A stretch of 64,000 bases of DNA from Marinosulfonomonas sp. (GTDB lineage Bacteria; Pseudomonadota; Alphaproteobacteria; Rhodobacterales; Rhodobacteraceae): assembly GCA_015488685.1 (NCBI GenBank), contig WFNH01000074.1, forward strand, positions 1 to 64,000, written 5' to 3'. A program made the translations under genes and the position numbers. This document shows, piece by piece, positions 9,909 to 19,751 of this stretch. Positions within the stretch are counted from its first letter, which is position 1. Each line of letters starts with the position of its first letter. Under the pieces are notes generated by a model. The model saw nothing but the letters and a program-made list of their open reading frames with translations. It searched no databases and was not told the DNA's origin.

Positions 9909-10805
9909 CTATGCGGGTTCCAGCAGGCCTTTTTCCTTGGCCAACTCGCGCATCCGTTTCTGGATTTTTTCGAACGCTCGCACCTCGATCTGGCGGATAC
10001 GTTCGCGCGATACATCGTATTGGCCCGACAGTTCTTCCAGCGTCACCGGCTTGTCGCGCAGGCGTCGTTGTTCCAGAATGTCCTTTTCACGGTCATTCAG
10101 AACGTCCATCGCCTGCACCAGCAATTCGCGGCGCACGTCCAATTCGTCCTTCTTCTCGTAATCGCCTGCCTGATCGGCGTTTTCATCTTCCAGCCAATCC
10201 TGCCATTGCATGGTGCCTTCGCCCTCGGACCCGACCACTGCGTTCAGCGAGGCATCCGAGCCTGCCATCCGCTGGTTCATCGAGATCACCTCTTTTTCGG
10301 TGACCCCCAGATCAGTGGCAATGCGTTTGACGTTATCGGGGTGCATATCCCCTTCTTCCAGCGCACCGATGCGCGCCTTGGCCTTGCGCAGGTTGAAGAA
10401 CAGCTTTTTCTGTGCGCTGGTGGTGCCCAGTTTCACCAAGGACCACGACCGCAGCACATATTCCTGAATACTGGCACGGATCCACCACATCGCATAGGTC
10501 GCCAGACGGAAGCCTTTTTCCGGATCAAAACGTTTCACCGCCTGCATCAGGCCGACGTTGGCCTCGGAAATCACCTCGGCCGTGGGCAGGCCATAGCCGC
10601 GATAGCCCATGGCGATTTTGGCCGCCAGCCGCAGATGCGACGTCACCAACTTGTGCGCCGCTTCCGAATCCTCGGTTTCGGCCCAGCGTTTGGCCAGCAT
10701 GTATTCCTCTTCCGGCTCCAGCATCGGGAATTTGCGGATTTCCTGCAAATAGCGGTTCAACCCCCCTTCAGGGGTCGGCGCGGGAAGATTTGTGTAATTG
10801 CCCAA
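9909..10805 (-). CDS. rpoH: RNA polymerase sigma-32 factor (RpoH)
   Basis: MVTSHLRLAAKIAMGYRGYGLP-like core, YAMWWIRASIQEYVLRSWSLVKLGTT, Q..VSRERIRQIE motif. Confidence 0.95.
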   Translation of the reverse strand: MGNYTNLPAPTPEGGLNRYLQEIRKFPMLEPEEEYMLAKRWAETEDSEAAHKLVTSHLRLAAKIAMGYRGYGLPTAEVISEANVGLMQAVKRFDPEKGFRLATYAMWWIRASIQEYVLRSWSLVKLGTTSAQKKLFFNLRKAKARIGALEEGDMHPDNVKRIATDLGVTEKEVISMNQRMAGSDASLNAVVGSEGEGTMQWQDWLEDENADQAGDYEKKDELDVRRELLVQAMDVLNDREKDILEQRRLRDKPVTLEELSGQYDVSRERIRQIEVRAFEKIQKRMRELAKEKGLLEPA

Positions 10806-10963
10806 GTTCAGTGCCCTCTTCGCAGTTATGTTTAGTGCGTTAACATTCAGGTAGTCACGATTTCGCAGATTTCAAGTTTCTTTCCTGCTTATCGTCAATA
10901 TTCAGTCCTCGTTAACTCTATATGAATATAACATGAAAAAACGTCCATCTTTGTGACAAAACC

Positions 10964-12013
10964 TCACGTTGATGTGCTTTTGCGTGTCAGATCGGCAATC
11001 AGTTTCGCCATATCCTCGGGCATTTCTGCCTCAAACCGCATGTTTTCGCCGCTTACGGGGTGTTTGAACCCCAATGTTGCGGCATGTAGGGCCTGTCGTG
11101 GAAAGGCACGCGCGGCGGCCTGTCCGGCCTCGCCAACCGCCTTGACCGACAGCTTGCGCCGCCCGCCGTAGGTGGGATCGCCAATCAGGCTGTGACCGGC
11201 ATGGGCCATATGCACGCGGATTTGATGGGTGCGGCCGGTTTCCAGCCAACATTCGATCAGGGATGCCACCACAGGTTCGCCTATGGTTTGGATGATCCGC
11301 GAACGTGTCACCGCATGGCGCCCCGAGCCGAACAGCACCGCTTGTCGTTGGCGATCCGTTTTGTGGCGGGCCAATTGCGTGGTGATGCGCATGATGTTTC
11401 CGGCCTCGAAATTCACACCCTTCACGCCCCGCACCCGTGGGTCGGATGCATCCGGTGCGCCGTAAACCACCGCCAGATAACGCCGTTCAACCGTGTGTTT
11501 TTCAAACTGCGCCGCCAGCCCCTGATGTGCCACATCCGATTTGGCGACCACCAGCAGGCCCGAGGTGTCCTTGTCGATCCGGTGCACAATGCCGGGCCGC
11601 GCCACGCCGCCCACACCCGATAGCCGGTCGCCGCAATAATGCATCAGGGCGTTGACCAAAGTGCCGTTTGGCGTGCCGGGGGCAGGGTGCACCACCATTC
11701 CGGCGGGCTTGTTGATGACGATCAGATCGTCGTCCTCGAACACCACGGTCAGGGGAATATCCTCGGCCTCGATATGGCTTTCGCTGGCAACCGGCACGGT
11801 GATTTCCACCACATCCCCTTCGACCACTTTAGCCTTCTGGTTCACCTCGACCACCCCGTTCAGACGCACCATACCGGCGGCGATCAGTTTGGCCAGACGC
11901 GAACGGCTAAGGTTCGCGCCCTCTGGCACATCCCTTGATAACGCCTTATCAAGACGCGGAAACGGGTTTGGCCCGATTTCGACGGTTACTGTATCAGAGG
12001 ATGTTTCAGCCAT
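10964..12013 (-). CDS. rluD: 23S rRNA pseudouridine synthase, RluD family
   Basis: RPGIVHRIDKDTSGLLVVAKS motif and S4-like N-terminus; likely start MAETSSDTVTVEIG at 12013. Confidence 0.9.
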   Translation of the reverse strand: MAETSSDTVTVEIGPNPFPRLDKALSRDVPEGANLSRSRLAKLIAAGMVRLNGVVEVNQKAKVVEGDVVEITVPVASESHIEAEDIPLTVVFEDDDLIVINKPAGMVVHPAPGTPNGTLVNALMHYCGDRLSGVGGVARPGIVHRIDKDTSGLLVVAKSDVAHQGLAAQFEKHTVERRYLAVVYGAPDASDPRVRGVKGVNFEAGNIMRITTQLARHKTDRQRQAVLFGSGRHAVTRSRIIQTIGEPVVASLIECWLETGRTHQIRVHMAHAGHSLIGDPTYGGRRKLSVKAVGEAGQAAARAFPRQALHAATLGFKHPVSGENMRFEAEMPEDMAKLIADLTRKSTST

Positions 12014-12329
12014 GAATGACGCCCCGCTTGAGCCGGAAGAGCCGGCCAACCTGAAATTCCTGCGCCGGTTGGTGACAATCCTGACCGGCACAATGATTGT
12101 GGGCGTTGTAGTGATCATCGGCCTGCTTGTCATGCGGATTAATGGCAAACCCGCGCCGGTGGCCACCGGACCGGAACTGCCTGCCAGTATAACTTTGCCT
12201 GAAGGTGCCCAAGCCACCGCATTTACGATGGGCAAGGGGTGGTATGCAGTGGTGACGGACGGGGACGCGATTTTGATCTATGATGCAGATAGTGGCGCAT
12301 TGCGGCAGACAATTCAGGTAGAGCGTTAG
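12012..12329 (+). CDS. Small membrane protein, DUF6476-like
   Basis: MNDAPLEPEEPANLKFLRRLVTILTGTMIVGVVVIIGLLVMRING...; divergent from rluD with overlapping start codon. Confidence 0.75.
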   Translation: MNDAPLEPEEPANLKFLRRLVTILTGTMIVGVVVIIGLLVMRINGKPAPVATGPELPASITLPEGAQATAFTMGKGWYAVVTDGDAILIYDADSGALRQTIQVER

Positions 12330-12409
12330 AAAAATTGGGGCGCGGGATTTGACAACATCTGTTTGGTTTGTCACGCTCCCTGCACAGGGTTTCGGAGAAA
12401 AGGGTTTTC

Positions 12410-13417
12410 ATGCTAATATCAAATCAACAACGTGCATTTCCGCGGGTCGAATTTGGGGGCAACACTATTCGCAACCTTGCCCTTTGCATTGTTACTATCG
12501 CGACTATCGGTGTGGCTTCTGCGGTCTTAGCTGGGTCATTGCCCGCGCCTGATTGCAAAACGGATAAAGATGAAATCGGCTACACCATCGAAGGTAAATG
12601 TTACCCAGAAAAAGCCAAGGTGGTTGTAATACAGCATGATTTCGACCTGTCGCCACTGGCTGGTCTTGCCGATCTTGAGGTGCTTGTTATCTCTAGAACC
12701 CGAGTTAGCGATTTGTCACCATTGGCTGGTTTGACAAACCTTAAAGACATAGAGGCTGCTGGCAGCAAAGTTGCCGATCTGTCACCTTTGGCAAATCTGA
12801 TAAATCTTAACGCAATTGATATCGGCTATACTCAGGTCCAAGATCTGTCGCCATTGGCCATGTTAACAAATCTTGAAGCTATCAATGCTTCCGAAACACG
12901 AATTGACGATCTGAAGCCTCTAGTAAGGCTGACAAATCTTAAACTGTTTTTTATCTCCGGAACAAATGTGCATGATTTGTCACCAATGGCCGGTATGAAA
13001 AACCTTGTCTATTTTTTTGGGGACAAAACCAAAATCCGTGACCTTACAGCGTTGCGGGGACTGGTCGACCTTAAGCAGCTAATTATTAACAATACCAAAG
13101 TTAACGATTTGTCTGCATTGGCAGGTCTGATGAACCTTGAAACGCTTTCTATCCGGGAAACCAAAGTCGGTGATTTGTCACCACTTGCCGGGTTGACCCA
13201 TCTTACAACTTTTGATGCCTATAAAACCCCAATCAGTGATCTATCCCCACTGGCTGGTCTTGAAAGCCTTTCAACGCTTGGTCTCTCGGACACCCGCGTT
13301 AAAGACCTGTCGCCGCTGGCCGGTCTGAAGAACCTTGATCTTCTAATCACACCTGATGGCAATTCGCATCGCGGGAAAGAACCCGTGCAAAACGCCATCA
13401 AAGCATGGTCGCCCTGA
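12410..13417 (+). CDS. Secreted leucine-rich-repeat protein (internalin-type DLSPLAGLxNL repeats)
   Basis: N-terminal hydrophobic signal-like segment then about 10 tandem DLSPLAGLtnL units. Confidence 0.85.
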   Translation: MLISNQQRAFPRVEFGGNTIRNLALCIVTIATIGVASAVLAGSLPAPDCKTDKDEIGYTIEGKCYPEKAKVVVIQHDFDLSPLAGLADLEVLVISRTRVSDLSPLAGLTNLKDIEAAGSKVADLSPLANLINLNAIDIGYTQVQDLSPLAMLTNLEAINASETRIDDLKPLVRLTNLKLFFISGTNVHDLSPMAGMKNLVYFFGDKTKIRDLTALRGLVDLKQLIINNTKVNDLSALAGLMNLETLSIRETKVGDLSPLAGLTHLTTFDAYKTPISDLSPLAGLESLSTLGLSDTRVKDLSPLAGLKNLDLLITPDGNSHRGKEPVQNAIKAWSP

Positions 13418-13540
13418 ATTCAGGAATGCGGTCGGGTAATATTTGCTGCCATTGCAATCCGAATAAATTTGATTTTGCTCCGATGGGCGTTACAGCTATT
13501 GGTGTATTAATGACTGTTACGCATTTAACAGGAGCAATCA

Positions 13541-14062
13541 ATGGACCTTTTCACATCATTTGACGGACGAATTTCGCGCAGTTCCTTCTGGCTGGGGATT
13601 CTCGGGCTGATACTGATTTCTTTTTTATTCATCTTTATTCTTGGTTCCACTATGGCCGTAACAGGCCAAATGCATCAATCGGTATCGCTTATCATTTCGC
13701 TTATACTGCTATATCCCGCAGCGGCCATCACCGTAAAACGCCTGCATGATCGCAACAAACCGGCAATGCCGTGGCTGCTGATCTTCTTTTTTCCCGGAAT
13801 TGTTTCAAATCTGATGAAGGCTTTCAAAATAGATTACACTGTTGTGGATATGAAAGAAGCCATTGAAACCGGTGGCATGATGGGCGTGGGCCGGATGCGA
13901 TCGATGTTTGGAATGGGCGAATTCGAAATGCTTGTTCCAGGGTCAATCGCGATGGCTGTCAGTTTAATTTCTTTTGTGGTTGGAATATGGGCTTTGATTG
14001 AGTTGGGGTTTCTGAAAGGCACAACAGGCGAAAACGACTTTGGGCCTGATCCGCTGGGCTAG
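13541..14062 (+). CDS. DUF805-family membrane protein
   Basis: FTSFDGRISRSSFWLGILGL and VKRLHDRNKPAMPWLL motifs. Confidence 0.85.
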   Translation: MDLFTSFDGRISRSSFWLGILGLILISFLFIFILGSTMAVTGQMHQSVSLIISLILLYPAAAITVKRLHDRNKPAMPWLLIFFFPGIVSNLMKAFKIDYTVVDMKEAIETGGMMGVGRMRSMFGMGEFEMLVPGSIAMAVSLISFVVGIWALIELGFLKGTTGENDFGPDPLG

Positions 14063-14088
14063 CTATGTCAACGCTTGAGAAAACAAAG

Positions 14089-14116
14089 GGCGCGTCTTGC
14101 ATAACGCGCCTTTTTT
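14089..14116 (+). terminator. Rho-independent terminator after DUF805 gene
   Basis: ggcgcgt-cttgcata-acgcgcc followed by TTTTTT. Confidence 0.75.
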
Positions 14117-14165
14117 GTATCCTTGCCTGTGGCTAGGTCCGTCTCTTACCCATCGGTTTAGACGT

Positions 14166-14275
14166 TTTTTATGATGGGTAAGGGCTGGTATAAAGTGGTG
14201 ACGGACAAGGGCGAGATTTTGATCTATGATGCAGATAGCGGGGCGTTGCGGCAGACTGTCAGGATTGAACACTAG
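14166..14275 (+). pseudogene. C-terminal remnant copy of the 12012-12329 gene
   Basis: Frame reads MGKGWYKVVTDKGEILIYDADSGALRQTVRIEH*, matching MGKGWYAVVTDGDAILIYDADSGALRQTIQVER* of the intact copy; no N-terminal part. Confidence 0.75.
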
Positions 14276-14306
14276 CCATACGGATGGGTTATTTCAGGAG
14301 GATGCG

Positions 14307-15146
14307 ATGAAACTGGTAAGATACGGCGAACGGGGCGCGGAAAAGCCCGGTGCGATTGACGAAAATGGCGATCTGCGCGATCTGTCAGGCGTGGTTGCCG
14401 ACATTGCGGGTGACGTGCTGGCCAATCTGGACCGGCTGAAATCGCTGGACCTGTCCACCCAGCCCAAGGTCAATGGCACCCCGCGCCTTGGGGCTTGTGT
14501 CGGACGGCCAAGCAAATTCATGGGTATTGGCCTGAATTATTCCGACCACGCCGCCGAGACGGGCCTAAAGGTGCCCTCGGAGCCTGTGCTGTTCATGAAG
14601 GCCATCAGCGCCATTTGTGGCCCCAATGACCCGATCATCGTGCCGCGCGGCTCGACAAAAACCGATTGGTAGGTGGAACTGGGCGTGGTCATCGGCAAAG
14701 CCGCAAAATACGTGGATAAGGCCGACGCGCTGGACCATGTGGCAGGGTATTGCGTGATCAACGATGTATCCGAGCGTGCCTTTCAGATTGAAATGGAAGG
14801 GCAGTGGTGCAAGGGCAAGGGATGCGACAACTTTGGGCCGGTTGGCCCGTATCTGGTGACCGCCGATCAGGTGCCGGACCCGCAAAACCTGAAACTGTGG
14901 CTGGACCTGAACGGGGATCGAAAACAGGACGGCAGCACCGCGACAATGGCCTATGGGGTTGCGCATCTGGTCAGCTATCTTAGCCGGTTTTTCACCCTGC
15001 ATCCGGGTGATATTATATCAACCGGCACCCCTCCGGGTGTTGGTATGGGGCAAAAGCCACCGCGTTTTCTAAAGGCCGGAGATGTGGTGACGTTGGGTAT
15101 TGAAGGGCTGGGCGAACAAAGGCAGGATGTGGTGGATGATATTTAG
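14307..15146 (+). pseudogene. Fumarylacetoacetate hydrolase (FAH)-family gene interrupted by one in-frame TAG at 14670-14672
   Basis: MKLVRYGERGAEKPGAID...MGIGLNYSDHAAETG...GSTKTDW*VELGVVIGKAAKYV...; the two ORFs are in the same frame, with TAG where the family normally has a Glu codon (DWEVELG). Confidence 0.85.
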
Positions 15147-15224
15147 AGTCAGGACTCGCTGCGCCACCGAATAAAGGCCATCCGAAACAGTAATGCGGGG
15201 CTTGGGCACCCCGCGCCTGCGTTC

Positions 15225-17345
15225 TTACTTTCCCTTGGGTTTATAGGTCTTTTTCTTGCCTGAAGGTTTGGCAAACTTGCCCTTGCCGCTGTCTTTGTGA
15301 CGCGGTTTACGCGCCCCGCCCCGATCATTGGCGCCTAAATTTTTGGGCCGTGGCTTGCCCCCTTTGCGTTTGGGCATCGCATCCGCTTCGCCCCCGAATT
15401 TCGGCGCAAAATCAGACTTGGGCGCCTCTTTGTGACGTGGCTTGCTGTCGTATTTCGTCGCCGACTTTGGCTTGCCCTTGCCGGCCGGTTTGTCGCCGCC
15501 CGTATCCCACTTGGATTTACCCTTGTAGGGTGTGCGTGTGCTTTCGCTATCGTCGCTATCCCATTTCTTTTTGCCCTTATAGGCCGGTTTGCCACCATCG
15601 CGGTCGCCCTTGCCCTTGTAAGCGGGCTTGCCGCCATCGCGATCGCTGTCCCACTTTTTCCTGCCTTTATAGGCGGGTCGCTCATCCCCGCCTTCGCGGC
15701 GTTTGTAGGGGCGTTTTTTGCCACCTTGGGGTTTGCCGCGTGGCTGCGGGCCAAGGTCTGGAGGGGTGTCGAGCACCGTCACCTTGATGCCTTCTTCCAG
15801 TTCTTTCTTGCCGCCCAGTGCCTTCATGAAATCATTGGCGATCTGCGCGTTCAACTGCACGAATGTTTCGTCCGGCTGCATGCGGATTGCCCCGATGTCG
15901 CGTTTGGTGATGTCACCGGCGCGGCACAGCATCGGCAACAGCCAGCGTGGCTCGGCCTTTTGGTTGCGACCGATGGTCAGGGATATCCATGTGCTTTCGG
16001 CAAATTCGTCACGCGGGCTGCGCACGTCCGGTCCTGTGACCGAAACGGTTTGCAGTTCTTCTGGCGCCGAGCGCTGTTCGCGATACTGGGTGATATAGGC
16101 CGCTGCAATCTGCTCGGGCGTATAGGCCGCCAGCAGTTTTGCCACGAATTCCTGATCCACTTCGCCGCTGACCTTGAAGCCTTCCAACAAGCGTTCGTTA
16201 TCGCGTTCCTCGACCTGTTTGGCGGTGGGCGGTGTGTCCCATTTTGCGGTAACCTTGGCCCAGCCCAACAGGCGTTCGGCTTTTTTGCGCTGGCTCATCG
16301 GCACGATCAGGGCCGAAACCCCTTTGGACCCCGCCCGACCGGTGCGGCCCGAGCGGTGCAACAGCGCCTCTTTGTTTTGTGGCAGGTCCGCGTGGATCAC
16401 CAGATCAAGACCCGGCAGGTCAATCCCGCGCGCGGCGACATCGGTGGCGATACAGACCCGTGCGCGTCCATCACGCATGGATTGCAGCGCGTGGGTGCGT
16501 TCGTTCTGGCTTAACTCGCCAGACAGCGCCACAACCGACATGCCGCGATTGTTGAATTTCGCGGTCATATGGTTCACGGCGGCGCGGGTGGAACAGAACA
16601 CCAGCGCATTTTGCGCCTCGTAATAACGCAGCAGATTGACGATCGCGTTTTCCTTGTCGGCCGGTTTCACCACCAGCGCGCGATATTCGATATCACTGTG
16701 TTGCTTGGTGTCGCCCTTGGTTTCGATCCGCACTGCGTCGTGCTGATAAGTCTTGGCCAGCACCGCAATCGGGCGTGAAACCGTGGCGGAAAACAGCAGG
16801 GTGCGGCGATCCTTCGGTGCTTCGTCCAGAATGAATTCCAGATCTTCGCGAAAGCCCAGATCAAGCATTTCGTCGGCCTCGTCCAGCACCACACAGGCGC
16901 AATCGGACAGGTCCAGCGCGCCGCGCGTCAGGTGATCGCGCAGACGGCCCGGCGTGCCGACAACGATGTGAACACCGCGATCCAGCGTGCGCCGTTCGGT
17001 GCGGGCGTCCATGCCGCCCACACAAGAGCCGAATCGCGCACCGGTTTCGGCATACAGCCATTGCAATTCTCGCATCACCTGCAAGGCCAGTTCGCGCGTT
17101 GGCGCAATGATCAGCGCCTTGGGGGCGCCGGCGCGGCCAAAACTTTCGCCACCATCCAGCAATGTCGCGGCCATCGCAATCCCGAAGGCCACGGTTTTTC
17201 CCGAACCGGTCTGCGCCGATACCAATGCATCGCGCCCCACCAGATCAGGATCCGACATCGCCTGTTGCACAGGGGTCAGTGTTTCATAGCCTTTGCGCGA
17301 GAGCGCGCGGGCCAGCGGGGTTATCAGGTCGGATAGGTCGGTCAC
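15225..17345 (-). CDS. DEAD-box ATP-dependent RNA helicase with long basic repeat-rich C-terminal tail
   Basis: SAQTGSGKT, PTRELALQV, VLDEADEMLDLGF, LLFSATVSR, HRSGRTGRAGSKG; probable GTG start (VTDLSDLITPLARAL). Confidence 0.93.
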   Translation of the reverse strand: MTDLSDLITPLARALSRKGYETLTPVQQAMSDPDLVGRDALVSAQTGSGKTVAFGIAMAATLLDGGESFGRAGAPKALIIAPTRELALQVMRELQWLYAETGARFGSCVGGMDARTERRTLDRGVHIVVGTPGRLRDHLTRGALDLSDCACVVLDEADEMLDLGFREDLEFILDEAPKDRRTLLFSATVSRPIAVLAKTYQHDAVRIETKGDTKQHSDIEYRALVVKPADKENAIVNLLRYYEAQNALVFCSTRAAVNHMTAKFNNRGMSVVALSGELSQNERTHALQSMRDGRARVCIATDVAARGIDLPGLDLVIHADLPQNKEALLHRSGRTGRAGSKGVSALIVPMSQRKKAERLLGWAKVTAKWDTPPTAKQVEERDNERLLEGFKVSGEVDQEFVAKLLAAYTPEQIAAAYITQYREQRSAPEELQTVSVTGPDVRSPRDEFAESTWISLTIGRNQKAEPRWLLPMLCRAGDITKRDIGAIRMQPDETFVQLNAQIANDFMKALGGKKELEEGIKVTVLDTPPDLGPQPRGKPQGGKKRPYKRREGGDERPAYKGRKKWDSDRDGGKPAYKGKGDRDGGKPAYKGKKKWDSDDSESTRTPYKGKSKWDTGGDKPAGKGKPKSATKYDSKPRHKEAPKSDFAPKFGGEADAMPKRKGGKPRPKNLGANDRGGARKPRHKDSGKGKFAKPSGKKKTYKPKGK

Positions 17346-17481
17346 GGATTTTTCTTTCAGATTGCAAATTGGGCGGAACGGCGTGTCGCGGTTGTACCCG
17401 AAGCGTGCCACCTAGGCATTAACAAAAGAAAAGGCAACCGGAGTTCACGGCAAAACGGTGCAATAACCCTGAATTATGTGA

Positions 17482-18663
17482 TTATACCCTATCTATTTGA
17501 CCAATCCGGTGTGTCAGCCCCCAAAGTCCAAGGCTGGCGATGGCCAGTAACGGCAAAGCCCCGGCAAGGATCGCACCCCATCCGATGCCCGCAAACAACA
17601 CGCCAGACAGCAGAGATGCGCAAAAGGAGGCGATTGCCAGAAAAGTATCGTTCACCCCCTGCACAATAGGGCGTTCTTGCTCGCTCAGGACCGATTGGAG
17701 CATATGGGTGCCACCAATGAAGCCAAAATTCCAACCCACCCCCAGCAACACAAGCGATATGTAAAAATATCCAAGGCCCGTCCCGCCAAGTGCCACCATT
17801 GCCGAGGCCCCAAGCGTGAGCAGCCCTGCGGCAATGATCTTGCCCGCACCGAAGCGCCGTATCAGCGGCCCCGTCACGAACCCCGGTGCGAACATCGCAA
17901 TCACATGCCAGCGGATCACATCCGCCGCCTGCCCCTGTTCGAACCCGCAAGCCACCATCGCCAGCGGTGTAGGCGTCATCAACAAGACCATAATCGCTTG
18001 CGATAGCGCCGCAGCACAAATCGCCAACGCCACGTCCGGCCGCCGCGCGATAACGTGCCATGTATCCCCCGTGTGTTTGGATTTTGCCCCTCCCCTTTGC
18101 TCTAACACTCCTGATAAGAACAAAACGGGGATCGCGCCGATAATAGCCAAGACACAAATCGCCAAATAGGCCCCCGCAAATGAAACAGGCGCGAAATAGT
18201 CGTTGCTAAACGAAAATACCGCTGGTCCGACATATGCAGCCACAATCCCAGAAGCCAGCGTCAGGGAAATGGCACTGGCTTTGCGCTCGGCGGGGACGGA
18301 CTCGGCAGCGGCAAAGCGAAAATAGTTAACCGCAATTAGTGCAGCACCCATCAGAAAATGGGCCAGACACAGGATAACAAACCACCCCTTAACCAGCGCA
18401 ACAGCCCCCATTAAACCGCCACTCACCAACAAGTTTGCCCCCAACAAAAAACCTGCCTTGCGGCCGAACCGCCCCATAAACAATGAAATCGGAGCCGCCA
18501 CCAGAATGCCTGACAACATTTGGATCGATGGTGGCAGCGTTGCCAGAAACGGGCTGGGAGCCAATTGCGCCCCGGCCAGACCACCAGTGATGATCAGGAT
18601 CGGCATGGCCGACCCCAGAATGATATTGGCAAGCAGGATAAGGGTGAAATTGCGGGTAAACAT
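17482..18663 (-). CDS. MFS transporter
   Basis: About 12 hydrophobic segments; ISLFMGRFGRKAGFLLGANLL loop motif. Confidence 0.88.
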   Translation of the reverse strand: MFTRNFTLILLANIILGSAMPILIITGGLAGAQLAPSPFLATLPPSIQMLSGILVAAPISLFMGRFGRKAGFLLGANLLVSGGLMGAVALVKGWFVILCLAHFLMGAALIAVNYFRFAAAESVPAERKASAISLTLASGIVAAYVGPAVFSFSNDYFAPVSFAGAYLAICVLAIIGAIPVLFLSGVLEQRGGAKSKHTGDTWHVIARRPDVALAICAAALSQAIMVLLMTPTPLAMVACGFEQGQAADVIRWHVIAMFAPGFVTGPLIRRFGAGKIIAAGLLTLGASAMVALGGTGLGYFYISLVLLGVGWNFGFIGGTHMLQSVLSEQERPIVQGVNDTFLAIASFCASLLSGVLFAGIGWGAILAGALPLLAIASLGLWGLTHRIGQIDRV

Positions 18664-18740
18664 AAGGGCTCCTTTTACAATGCCGTGTTGCCAGATTAAT
18701 CATTGCCAAGTTTGTCCGAAATGTCATATCATCATCAAAT

Positions 18741-19751
18741 ATGGACAAAACGCCCCGCTACATCGACTTGCTGATCTATGATGATGCCAATATCGTTGAT
18801 ATTGCCGGACCAGCGCAGGTGTTTTCCTCGGCCTTGCGCGACGACACTCCGGCCTATTCCGTCAGATATGTTTCAACGAATGGTCAACCAGTGCGCAGCT
18901 CTTGCGGGTTGTGTTTGATGGCTGACGCGCCCTTGTCCCCCGATAGTATGGCGGATGATCTTCTGATCCCCGGCGGCAATGGCACGGATCATATGCTGGG
19001 CGATGAAACCACATTAAACATTATCGGCAATTGGCAATCCACCCGCCCCCACGGGCGTCTGATCTCGGTCTGCTCCGGCGCTTTGATTTTGGCGGGCGCG
19101 GGTATGTTGGATGGGCGGCGCGCTACAACCCACTGGAACCGCAAAGGTCAGGCACACCGCCTGTTTCCCGCAGTGGATTGGCAGATAGGGCAGCTATATT
19201 TCGCCGATCCTCCGGTGATGACATCGGCGGGGGTGGCCTCGGGTATTGATCTTGCATTGGCCGTGGTGCGGCGTGATTGCGGCGCGGCCAGCGCCTTGAC
19301 TGTGGCACGCGAGATGGTGGTCTATCTACAGCGGGCAGGTGGGCAAAGCCAGTTTGCCGATATACTGGAAGCACAATTTTGCGCCGACACCGGCCTGCAA
19401 AAACTGCTGGATCAGATCGTCCAATCCCCACAACATGAATGGACCCTGAACAGCATGGCCGATGTTGCCGGGATGACACCGCGCACCCTGTCGCGCCGTT
19501 TCGTCAAAGAAGCCGGTGTGGCACCTGCGCAGTTTCTGGAACGCCTGCGGGTGAAACGTGCCAGTGACATCATCGCGGCAGGCAGCACCGCGGCCAAAGC
19601 CATCGGCCTTGCGGGGTTCAGCAATTATCAGCACATGCAGCGCGCCTTCAAACGGCAGCTAAACGTCACCATCGGCGCGTATGAAGCGCGCTTTCGCAGC
19701 CCAATATTGGATCGTCAGGAAAATTTGGATGGTACCAGCGCCCCGAATTGA
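18741..19751 (+). CDS. GlxA-family AraC-type transcriptional regulator (DJ-1/PfpI-like domain plus HTH)
   Basis: DLLIYDDANIVDIAGPAQVFSSA N-terminus, SVCSGALILAGAGMLDGRRATTHW, C-terminal AraC HTH. Confidence 0.9.
   Translation: MDKTPRYIDLLIYDDANIVDIAGPAQVFSSALRDDTPAYSVRYVSTNGQPVRSSCGLCLMADAPLSPDSMADDLLIPGGNGTDHMLGDETTLNIIGNWQSTRPHGRLISVCSGALILAGAGMLDGRRATTHWNRKGQAHRLFPAVDWQIGQLYFADPPVMTSAGVASGIDLALAVVRRDCGAASALTVAREMVVYLQRAGGQSQFADILEAQFCADTGLQKLLDQIVQSPQHEWTLNSMADVAGMTPRTLSRRFVKEAGVAPAQFLERLRVKRASDIIAAGSTAAKAIGLAGFSNYQHMQRAFKRQLNVTIGAYEARFRSPILDRQENLDGTSAPN

Noticed and set aside
12640-13340. Regular about 66-69 nt repeats that could suggest a CRISPR array
   Set aside because: Repeats are in-frame codons of LRR units with no unique spacers; no CRISPR array seen in the window.
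14670-14672. TAG as a recoded (pyrrolysine-like) codon
   Set aside because: Replaces a conserved Glu; no recoding signals or machinery seen; nonsense mutation or sequencing error is simpler.
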